Shown here piece after piece: positions 24,810 through 31,446 of a stretch of 64,000 bases of DNA. The notes beneath the pieces were generated by a model that saw nothing but the letters and a program-made list of their open reading frames with translations, did not search any database and was not told the DNA's origin. This DNA comes from DATIRA01 sp963766505. Its GTDB lineage: Bacteria; Pseudomonadota; Gammaproteobacteria; Steroidobacterales; Steroidobacteraceae. Position 1 is the stretch's first letter. Each line of letters opens with the position of its first letter. A program made the translations under genes and the position numbers. The stretch lies in contig CAVYAL010000001.1 of the NCBI GenBank assembly GCA_963766505.1, positions 1 to 64,000 of the forward strand, read 5' to 3'.

Positions 24810-25952
24810 TTATACCCGAGTGGCGGCCGCGCTGCCGTCGCGCGCTGCGCCCGCCTCCTGGCCTGCCAGGAAATCGGCGGCAAAGCTGGCATAACGCCGC
24901 TGTTCCACCGCCTCCCGGATGCGCTCCATCAGCCTCAGGTAGTAGTGGAGATTGTGGATCGTGTTGAGCCGGGCCCCGAGGATCTCGTTGCACCGGTCGA
25001 GGTGCCGGAGATAGGCGCGGGAATAGCTCCGGCAGGTATAGCAGTCGCAGGCTGGATCGAGCGGCCCGGTATCGGCGCGGTGCGCGGAGTTTCGGATCTT
25101 TACGACGCCTTGCGAGGTGAAAAGGTGCCCGTTGCGGGCATTCCGGGTCGGCAGGACGCAATCGAACATGTCCACGCCCCGGGCGACGGCTGCCACGATG
25201 TCGGCGGGAGTCCCGACGCCCATCAGGTACCGCGGCCGGTCGGCGGGCATCCTGGGCGTGAGCTCATCGAGGACCCGCTCCCGCTCCGCGGCCGGCTCTC
25301 CGACCGCGAGACCACCGATGGCATAGCCCTCGAAACCGATCGCGAGCAGGGCCTCGAGCGACTCGCTGCGCAGGTCCGGCCAGACGCCGCCCTGGACGAT
25401 GCCGAAAAGCGCGTTCGGGTTGCCGAGTTCCTCGAACTCCGCGCGGCTGCGCCTCGCCCAGCGCATCGAGAGCTCCATGGACTCGCGTGCCTGCCCTCGG
25501 GAACACGGATACGGGGGGCACTCGTCGAAGGCCATCACCACGTCCGAATCGAGCGCCGTCTGGACCTGCATCGAGATCTCCGGGCTCAGGAACACCGGGT
25601 CGCCGTTGACCGGCGACCGGAACCGGACGCCGTCCTCGCCGAGCTTGCGCAGCTCCGCCAGGCTGAACACCTGGAACCCGCCCGAGTCGGTCAGGATCGG
25701 ACCCTGCCAGTGCATGAACCCATGCAGTCCACCGTGCGCGCGGATCACCTCGGCGCCGGGCCGCAGCATCAGGTGGAAAGTGTTGCCGAGCACGATCTGC
25801 GCACCGAGCTGCTGAAGTTCCTCCGGCGTCATGGCCTTGACCGTGCCGTAGGTACCGACGGGCATGAATGCCGGGGTTTCGACCACGCCCCGCCGCAGCG
25901 TGAGGCGTGCCCGGCGCGCCGCTCCGTCGGTAGCGAGCAGATCGAACTTCAT
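24810..25952 (-). CDS. tgt: Queuine tRNA-ribosyltransferase (tRNA-guanine transglycosylase)
   Basis: Tgt exchanges guanine-34 for the queuosine precursor preQ1 in tRNAs with GUN anticodons. The 380-residue protein has the active-site block DSGGFQVFSLAELRKLGEDG, GGVWPDLR, and the second Asp in MFDCVLPTRNARNGHLF. The zinc site is CDCYTC followed about 25 residues later by the His in NTIHNLHYYLRLM. The start MKFDLLATDGAARRARLT overlaps the queA stop by four bases (ATGA), which decides against a longer frame that runs through queA. Expected partner: queA, directly upstream. Confidence 0.97.
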   Translation of the reverse strand: MKFDLLATDGAARRARLTLRRGVVETPAFMPVGTYGTVKAMTPEELQQLGAQIVLGNTFHLMLRPGAEVIRAHGGLHGFMHWQGPILTDSGGFQVFSLAELRKLGEDGVRFRSPVNGDPVFLSPEISMQVQTALDSDVVMAFDECPPYPCSRGQARESMELSMRWARRSRAEFEELGNPNALFGIVQGGVWPDLRSESLEALLAIGFEGYAIGGLAVGEPAAERERVLDELTPRMPADRPRYLMGVGTPADIVAAVARGVDMFDCVLPTRNARNGHLFTSQGVVKIRNSAHRADTGPLDPACDCYTCRSYSRAYLRHLDRCNEILGARLNTIHNLHYYLRLMERIREAVEQRRYASFAADFLAGQEAGAARDGSAAATRV

Positions 25953-27001
25953 GTGCCGCGCCTCGCCACCAGCGCGCCCGGCACCGGTTCCGCCAGCATC
26001 GCGTCTCCGTAGCTGAAGAACCGGTAACGGGCCTCGACCGCATGACGGTAGGCGGCCATGACCGATTGCTGGCCCGCGAACGCGCAGACGAGCATCAACA
26101 GCGTCGACTCCGGCAGGTGGAAGTTCGTCAGCAGCGCGTCCACGACCCTGAACTGGTATCCCGGCGTGATGAACAGCCGCGTATCGCCGTCGCAGGGCTC
26201 GAGAGTGCCGGTCGCGGCTGCAGTCTCGAGCGCCCGTACGCTGGTCGTCCCGACAGCCACGACCCGGCCGCCACGGCGCCGGGCCGCGTCTACCGCGTCG
26301 CAGGCCTCGGCGCTGACTGTCAGCCGCTCCACGTGCATCCGGTGGTCGGCGAGGTCCATCGCGCGCACGGGCTGGAACGTGCCCGCGCCGACGTGCAGCG
26401 TGACGAAGGTCGTCGAGACACCGGCCGCCTCGAGTGCCTGCAGCAGCTCGGCGTCGAAGTGCAGCCCCGCCGTCGGGGCAGCGACTGCCCCGGGTCGCCG
26501 CGCGAAGACGGTCTGGTAGCGCTCGAAATCCATCGCCACCGCCTGCCGCTCCAGGTATGGCGGAAGCGGCATCGTGCCGAGCTGCGCGAAAACGGCGCCC
26601 GGCTCCGTGGTGAACTCGAGCTGCCAGAAGTCGCCCTCGCGGCCCAGCACGGTCGCGCACTCACCCGCAGGATCGAGGTGCAGCCGGGAGCCCGGCCGCG
26701 GCGGCTTGCTGGCGCGCAGCTGCACGATCGCCTGGCGTGGACCGGTGATCCGCTCGAGCAGTATCTCGACACGCCCGCCAGTGTCCTTGCGGCCGTACAT
26801 GCGTGCCGGGATCACTCGCGTGTCATTGAACACGAGCAGGTCGCCGGCCCGCAGCAGCGCGGGCAGGTCGGTCATCTGCCGGTCGGCGATGGTGCCGGTC
26901 CCGCCTGCGAGGTGCAGCAGGCGGCTGTCGCTGCGGCGCTCCGCCGGGAAACGCGCGATCAGTTCCTCGGGCAGCTCGTATTGGAAGTCGCTCCGCAGCA
27001 T
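25949..27001 (-). CDS. queA: S-adenosylmethionine:tRNA ribosyltransferase-isomerase
   Basis: QueA converts preQ1 on tRNA to epoxyqueuosine using the ribosyl part of SAM. The 350-residue protein begins SDFQYELPEELIARFPAERR. It has the LLVFNDTRVIPARMYG, APTAGLHFDAELLQALEAAG and NFHLPESTLLMLVCAFAG blocks typical of QueA. It is the first gene of a queA-tgt-yajC-secD-secF run. About 90 bases separate it from the PDZ gene upstream, which is on the same strand. Confidence 0.97.
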   Translation of the reverse strand: MLRSDFQYELPEELIARFPAERRSDSRLLHLAGGTGTIADRQMTDLPALLRAGDLLVFNDTRVIPARMYGRKDTGGRVEILLERITGPRQAIVQLRASKPPRPGSRLHLDPAGECATVLGREGDFWQLEFTTEPGAVFAQLGTMPLPPYLERQAVAMDFERYQTVFARRPGAVAAPTAGLHFDAELLQALEAAGVSTTFVTLHVGAGTFQPVRAMDLADHRMHVERLTVSAEACDAVDAARRRGGRVVAVGTTSVRALETAAATGTLEPCDGDTRLFITPGYQFRVVDALLTNFHLPESTLLMLVCAFAGQQSVMAAYRHAVEARYRFFSYGDAMLAEPVPGALVARRGT

Positions 27002-27088
27002 CGGGCGCGCATGCTAGCAGAGCGCTCCCACCGGCCGGTGCCGACCGGACCCCGCCGATGCCCGCCAGGTCGCGGCGGGCAACGCGGA

Positions 27089-28036
27089 TCAGACCGGATC
27101 ACGCTTCGACGGGGGTGCGGGAGGAAGTGGCGCCACGGGCATCGGGGGTCCGCCCACGGCCGGAACCTCAGGTACCGCGACCTCGAGCTCGAGCTTCTTG
27201 CGGTCCCGCAATATCTCCAGCTCGAGCTTCTCGCCCGGCTGATAAGACCTCAGGATTCGAAACGCGTGCCCCGGGCTCTCCGGAGCCCGGCCGTCGATCG
27301 CAAGCAGTACGTCGCCCTCCTCCAGCCTGAAGCTCGGATCGCTGGGTGCACGCACGACCAGCAGTCCGCGATCCGTACCGAAATAGCGCCCCAGCTTCGG
27401 CGTCACGGTGACGAGCTCCAGCGAGCCGAAACTCCGTTCCGGGACCAGCAGCTTCTCGAACTCCTTCAGATTGAACTGCTCCTGCAGCGGGCCCAGCCGC
27501 TCACGCAGCACCCGTGCGATGGGCGGCTCGGCGGGCGCGGCAGTCAGCTCGACCTTGCGGCGCTCGCCGTCGCGCAGGTACTCGACCTGGACTCGCTGTC
27601 CCGGCTGCACAGTGCGCATGAAGCCCGTCAGCCGGGCGGCCGGCGCCTGCTCGCCGTCGCGGTCGAGGCGCACGCCATCGACTGCGACGAGCACGTCCCC
27701 GGCACGCAGGCCGGCCGCCTCGGCCGGGCCACCCGGGCTCACACCGTTGATCCGCACGCCTTCCCCGGGAGCCCCGCCGGTGGCGATGTTCACGCCGAGC
27801 ATGCTTCCGCGCGGCTCACCGTGTATGAACTTGATGATTTCCTGAGGCTGGTCGCCGTAGAGCCGCCTGCTCATCTCGGCCACGTCGCGGGCGGCCTGGT
27901 CCAGTCTGGATCTGGCCTCAGCCAGGTCCTTCTCCAGCTGCGCCCGGTCCTCGGTCGCCTCCGCTCCAGCTGCGGCCCAGGCGAACAGCATCCACCCGCT
28001 GAGCGCAAGCCATCCCAGTGTCTTCACAGCACGCAT
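27089..28036 (-). CDS. Periplasmic protein with two PDZ domains, no protease domain
   Basis: A 315-residue exported protein with signal MRAVKTLGWLALSGWMLFAW ending near AAAGA. A short predicted coiled coil (EDRAQLEKDLAEARSRLDQA) is followed by two PDZ-like domains. The first is around residues 75-165 (INGVSPGGPAEAAGLRAGDV), the second around 205-285 (LEEGDVLLAIDGRAPESPGH). The C-terminus is Pro-rich. No trypsin-like His-Asp-Ser domain is present, so it is not a DegP/DegS protease but an adaptor-like PDZ protein. An AGGAGG ribosome site 8-9 bases before the ATG supports the start. It lies 17 bases downstream of the anti-sigma gene and likely belongs to the sigma operon; a role in sensing or binding exposed C-termini is inference. 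Confidence 0.8.
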   Translation of the reverse strand: MRAVKTLGWLALSGWMLFAWAAAGAEATEDRAQLEKDLAEARSRLDQAARDVAEMSRRLYGDQPQEIIKFIHGEPRGSMLGVNIATGGAPGEGVRINGVSPGGPAEAAGLRAGDVLVAVDGVRLDRDGEQAPAARLTGFMRTVQPGQRVQVEYLRDGERRKVELTAAPAEPPIARVLRERLGPLQEQFNLKEFEKLLVPERSFGSLELVTVTPKLGRYFGTDRGLLVVRAPSDPSFRLEEGDVLLAIDGRAPESPGHAFRILRSYQPGEKLELEILRDRKKLELEVAVPEVPAVGGPPMPVAPLPPAPPSKRDPV

Positions 28037-28053
28037 CGGCTCGTTCCTCCTGC

Positions 28054-28689
28054 TCACAGCATGACCCTCTGCGCCTCGACGTAGCGCAGCCGGACCAGCG
28101 CGTCCATCGCCTCGACCCGGTCCCGCCACAGAAGCGCAGAATCCTCCGATCCACCGCCACCTGCACCACCCAGCGACAACTGGTGGTCCAGCCACTGCAC
28201 CCGCGCCTCCAGCGAGTCGATCGGCACCGCGGTATCCGCACGCCCGACTGCCGGCCTCGCGGGCATCACCGCGAGAAGTTGCTCGAGCTCCCTGGAGCGC
28301 CCCTTGAGTTCCTCGAGCGACGGTTGCGGCTGCAAGGTTGTCCAATCAGCAGCCAGAGGCTGCGCCGGGCCACCCGAGACCACCGGCCCCGGTACGATGA
28401 ACCGGCTACCGAGCATCGTCAGCATCGCCACGACCGCGCTGGCCGCCACGATCCGGGCCTGGCGGGGGCCGCGCTCGCGGCGGCGCGCCCGCTGTCCCAG
28501 GCGCCGGCGCACTGCTTCCCAACCGCTGCTCGGCGGCACGACTGGCAGGCCCTGCAGGCGCGCAGCCAGCGCCTTGGCACGCTCCAGACTCGCCGAGCAA
28601 TCCGGGCAACGGCTCACGTGCAGCGCAAGCGCGGCGTCGACGGGTTCTCCGTCGCGCAGGCTCAGTAACTGGTCGGTACGGGCATGCAT
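28054..28689 (-). CDS. Zinc-finger (ZAS-type) anti-sigma factor, single membrane helix
   Basis: A 211-residue protein whose N-terminus carries the H-x3-C-x2-C signature (His24, Cys28, Cys31) of ZAS anti-sigma factors. A basic cytoplasmic stretch and a single membrane helix near residues 79-98 (RIVAASAVVAMLTMLGSRFI) follow, then a periplasmic region with a Leu/Glu-rich segment. It should hold the ECF sigma factor at the membrane until a signal releases it. The gene overlaps the end of the sigma gene by 28 bases, consistent with coupled, stoichiometric synthesis. The periplasmic part shows no RseA-like RseB-binding domain that I recognise, so the release mechanism is open. Confidence 0.8.
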   Translation of the reverse strand: MHARTDQLLSLRDGEPVDAALALHVSRCPDCSASLERAKALAARLQGLPVVPPSSGWEAVRRRLGQRARRRERGPRQARIVAASAVVAMLTMLGSRFIVPGPVVSGGPAQPLAADWTTLQPQPSLEELKGRSRELEQLLAVMPARPAVGRADTAVPIDSLEARVQWLDHQLSLGGAGGGGSEDSALLWRDRVEAMDALVRLRYVEAQRVML

Positions 28690-29255
28690 TGCGTTTCGAC
28701 TCCGTCCGGTTCGAGCAGCTCGCGCAGGCGTTCGTGGGCCCGCGCCAGCTGGGACTTGGAGAAACTGGGCGTACGCCCCATCAACCGGGCGATCTCGGCA
28801 TGCGTGAAGCCCTCGACGTCATGCAGCCATACGACCAGCCGGGGCATATCGCCGAGGCGTGCCAGCGCACGCTCGAGCTCGAGTTGCTCGGTCGGGCCAG
28901 ACCTGGGGCGGCCGGAGTCAGCTTCGAGCAGCGACTCCTCGATCTGCTGGTCGCTCAGCCAGCGCCGCGCCCGGTGCAGCGGCGAGCGCAGGTACATCAG
29001 GCAGCGGTTGACCGCGATCCTGCGGGCCCAGCCCGCGAACGCGCCCCGCCCGTCGTACTGGTCGATGCTCGTGAGGATGCTGACGAAGGCGTCCTGTGCC
29101 AGGTCCTCGGAGACTGCCCTCCATGGCACGAGCCGTCGCACCAGCCGCGTGATGTCGCCCTCCAGCGCGAGGTACACGGCCTCGAGCGCTGCTGGCTCGC
29201 CGTGCTGCGCACGGGCGATCAGTTCAGGGTCGAGGTCGGGTAAAAAAGCGGGCAT
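28662..29255 (-). CDS. ECF-type RNA polymerase sigma factor
   Basis: A 197-residue sigma70-family protein with region 2 (roughly residues 10-95: VSEDLAQDAFVSILTSIDQY, GAFAGWARRIAVNRCLMYLR) and region 4 (roughly 130-185: LHDVEGFTHAEIARLMGRTP then FSKSQLARAHERL). Regions 1 and 3 are missing, as expected for an ECF sigma. It is first in a probable operon with the zinc anti-sigma factor and the double-PDZ protein. The group cannot be assigned exactly; it resembles RpoE-like envelope stress sigmas in context. No clear GAACTT/TCTGA-type autoregulatory promoter was found in the 54 bases upstream, but it could sit inside the preceding gene. Confidence 0.88.
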   Translation of the reverse strand: MPAFLPDLDPELIARAQHGEPAALEAVYLALEGDITRLVRRLVPWRAVSEDLAQDAFVSILTSIDQYDGRGAFAGWARRIAVNRCLMYLRSPLHRARRWLSDQQIEESLLEADSGRPRSGPTEQLELERALARLGDMPRLVVWLHDVEGFTHAEIARLMGRTPSFSKSQLARAHERLRELLEPDGVETQCMPVPTSY

Positions 29256-29309
29256 ACACCCACTTTGATGCGCGACGCCGCGAAAAGGTCGCGCGGCGGC
29301 GCAGGCGGC

Positions 29310-30020
29310 TCATCCGCCGGGGGCTGCGGCAGGCTGCACCGTCGAGACCACGCGGCCCGGGTCCGAGCCGCAATTGAGCAGCGCGGACTCGCTGAGCCAC
29401 TTGCGGTCCGGGTAGTAGGAGAACAGCAGCGCGCCACCTTTCAGCGTGTCGATGATGGTCTGCGCCATTTCCTTTCGCACGGCCGGACAGCCCCAGCTTC
29501 GCCCGAGCCGTCCGAGCCGCTCGGCCACCGCTTCGCTGACATAGGGTGCCCCGTGCATCACGATGGCCCGCTCCATCGCCTTGTCGTTGAAGCCGTGATC
29601 GAGCCCCTGCAGGCGCAGCGAGTAACCATTGCTGCCGAAGTAGGTCTCCGCCGTCCGGAACAGCCCCAGGCTCGACATCTTGCTGCCTTCGACATTCGAG
29701 AAGCGCTCGGCGAAGTGCTCGCCGGTATTTCGCCCATGTGCCACCAGTTCCTCGTACAGCAGACGGGCACGCCGCAGATCGAAGACCCAGAGCCTGGGCT
29801 CGGTCGAGGGAAGCGAGTAGTCGATGACAGCCAGCCGGTCGAAGGAATCGAGCGTTCCCTGTGCGCGCGCGCAGCGTGCCGCCCGCAGCGCAAGCGAGAT
29901 CACGTCGGAATTCGCGGCGGGCGCCGCAGCCGCGAGCGAGGCCGCAAGCTCGTCCCCGGCGGAGGCAGGCCCTGCGAAGCTCAGGGCAAGGGCGGCCAGC
30001 GGCAGCAGCCATCGTCGCAT
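29310..30020 (-). CDS. Murein L,D-transpeptidase catalytic domain family protein
   Basis: A 236-residue exported protein with signal MRRWLLPLAALALSFAGPAS. The catalytic signature is a His in VMHGAPYVSE followed by the Cys in GRSWGCPAVRKE, the L,D-transpeptidase-like (YkuD_2) arrangement. Such proteins are predicted to cross-link or trim peptidoglycan in the periplasm. The ATG used gives a clean signal peptide; a longer in-frame ATG lies within the spacer of a good promoter and can be excluded. It lies upstream of the sigma operon on the same strand, 54 bases before the sigma gene, so it could be its target or be co-transcribed. The latter is inference. Confidence 0.85.
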   Translation of the reverse strand: MRRWLLPLAALALSFAGPASAGDELAASLAAAAPAANSDVISLALRAARCARAQGTLDSFDRLAVIDYSLPSTEPRLWVFDLRRARLLYEELVAHGRNTGEHFAERFSNVEGSKMSSLGLFRTAETYFGSNGYSLRLQGLDHGFNDKAMERAIVMHGAPYVSEAVAERLGRLGRSWGCPAVRKEMAQTIIDTLKGGALLFSYYPDRKWLSESALLNCGSDPGRVVSTVQPAAAPGG

Positions 30021-30089
30021 GCAGGCAATCTCCCATCGAAATGCCGTCAGCCGCGCGAGCGCGGTCGAGCGAACTCGGACCCGCGGCAT

Positions 30090-30118
30090 TCTATATGGTT
30101 CCGGCAAATTGCTGTCGC
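30090..30118 (-). promoter_or_regulatory. Putative sigma70 promoter of the L,D-transpeptidase gene
   Basis: On the minus strand: GCGACA, a 17-base spacer, TATAGA (or TAGAAT one step later). The -10 lies about 70 bases before the chosen start codon. This 214-base gap up to the tRNA contains no other gene that I can see. Confidence 0.45.
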
Positions 30119-30234
30119 CTGCCGCCCGAGGCGCGACGGAATTTCGGCTGCAATTGCGATATGCGTCCTAAGCCAATGAAAAGGCGCGACTTAATGAACC
30201 CAGTCACGCGATCGGGTAAGCTTCCGCGTCCCGC

Positions 30235-30321
30235 GCCGGGATGGCGGAACTGGTAGACGCACCGGACTCAAAATCCGGCGGTGGTGACACCGTGAGGGTT
30301 CGATTCCCTCTCCCGGCACCA
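30235..30321 (+). tRNA. tRNA-Leu (anticodon CAA)
   Basis: An 87-nucleotide class II tRNA including the encoded CCA. The acceptor stem pairs GCCGGGA with TCCCGGC. The anticodon stem CCGGA/TCCGG encloses the loop CTCAAAA, giving anticodon CAA, which reads UUG. A variable arm (GGTGGTGACACC region) typical of Leu tRNAs follows, and the T loop is GGTTCGATTCC-like. TAAGCT, 12 bases upstream, may be the -10 box. An open reading frame starts inside the tRNA but the oxygenase start is placed downstream. Confidence 0.97.
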
Positions 30322-30384
30322 AACAACGATTCAGCGGCTAGCCGCCAACTGTGGTTGACGGGGCCGGTCCAGAGACGCAAGGCC

Positions 30385-31446
30385 GTGGCAACGAGCAAGA
30401 CAGAGCTGCAGAGCGCGACGGCGCTGCCGGCCCGCTTCTATCTCGGTGCGCCAATGCTCGAGCTCGACCGGCGCCGCGTGCTGGCGCGAAGCTGGCAGCT
30501 GGTCGGGCACTCGGGACTCGTTTGCGGCCCGGGCGACCACCTCGTGGATGAGGTAGCCGGAATGCCGGTGCTGGTCGTGAGGGGTCAGGATGGCCTGTTG
30601 CGGGCTTTCCCGAACGTATGCCGGCACCGGGCGGGGCCGCTGGCTCTCGAGAACGGCCGTGGCGCGACGTCGCTACGCTGCCGGTATCACGGCTGGACCT
30701 ACGCACTCGACGGCTGCCTGAAGCTGGCGCCGGAGATGCAGGACGCCGCGGATTTCTGCCGGGAGGAGGTCCGCCTGCCAGAACTGCGGGTCGCCGAATG
30801 GCAGGGCCTGGTGTTCGTGGATGTCTCCGGGGAAGCACCCGCGCTGGAAGTCGTCTACTCGGGCATCGTCGAGCGCATCCGCCCGATCGAGCCTGCGGCA
30901 ATGCGGTTCATGCGCCGCGACGTCTTCGAGGTCGGCTGCAACTGGAAGGTGTACGTGGACAACTTCCTCGAGGGCTATCACCTGCCCTGGGTGCATCCCG
31001 GCCTGAGCCGCGTACTCGACTACCGCGCCTACCAGACGGAACTGTTCGATTGGTACTCGCTGCAGCACTCTCCGCTGCGCGAGAACGAGGGGATCTATGG
31101 CGACGGCGAAGCCTACTATTACTTCGTCTACCCCAACGTGATGCTGAACATCATGCCCGGGCGAATGCAGACGAACAGGGTGCGGCCGCTCGGTCCCGAT
31201 CGCTGCAGCGTCGAGTTCGACTACTACTACGCCCAAGACCCGGCGACGCTCGGCCGCGTCACCCGTGACCGCGAGTTCAGCGACGAGATCCAGCACGAGG
31301 ACATCGCCATCTGCGAGGCCGTCCAAAAGGGACTCGCGTCGGGCGCCTACGAGGCCGGGCGGCTGTGCCCGAAACGAGAGGCCGGCGTCTGGCATTTTCA
31401 CCAGCTGCTGCGGGAAGCCTACCGCGGCGACCCGGGCGCGCACTGA
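30385..31446 (+). CDS. Rieske non-heme iron oxygenase, alpha subunit
   Basis: A 353-residue mononuclear-iron oxygenase. The Rieske cluster ligands are Cys79, His81, Cys99 and His102 (CRHRAGPL and LRCRYHGW). The catalytic iron site is His199 and His204 in DNFLEGYHLPWVHPGL, with Asp306 in QHEDIAICEAVQKG. The catalytic-domain style (NWKVYVDN...) recalls choline monooxygenase and glycine-betaine demethylase relatives that act on N-methylated compounds, but substrate is not proven. The GTG start is used because ALPARFYLGA must be included and no ATG lies between the tRNA and that motif. No reductase gene is adjacent. The stop overlaps the start of the next gene (TGATG), so the two work together. 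Confidence 0.88.
   Translation: MATSKTELQSATALPARFYLGAPMLELDRRRVLARSWQLVGHSGLVCGPGDHLVDEVAGMPVLVVRGQDGLLRAFPNVCRHRAGPLALENGRGATSLRCRYHGWTYALDGCLKLAPEMQDAADFCREEVRLPELRVAEWQGLVFVDVSGEAPALEVVYSGIVERIRPIEPAAMRFMRRDVFEVGCNWKVYVDNFLEGYHLPWVHPGLSRVLDYRAYQTELFDWYSLQHSPLRENEGIYGDGEAYYYFVYPNVMLNIMPGRMQTNRVRPLGPDRCSVEFDYYYAQDPATLGRVTRDREFSDEIQHEDIAICEAVQKGLASGAYEAGRLCPKREAGVWHFHQLLREAYRGDPGAH

Noticed and set aside
21597..26012. A 1471-codon open frame on the plus strand across secF, secD, yajC and tgt
   Set aside because: It is antisense to well-supported conserved genes, is Arg/Asp/His-rich without recognisable domains, and is expected from GC-biased third codon positions.
30021..30107. Longer N-terminus for the L,D-transpeptidase
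   Set aside because: It would destroy the signal peptide and places the start codon upstream of the -10 box of its own promoter.
30241..30384. Oxygenase start inside the tRNA-Leu gene
   Set aside because: The ATG is part of the tRNA and the added residues are translated tRNA sequence; the GTG at 30385 is preferred.
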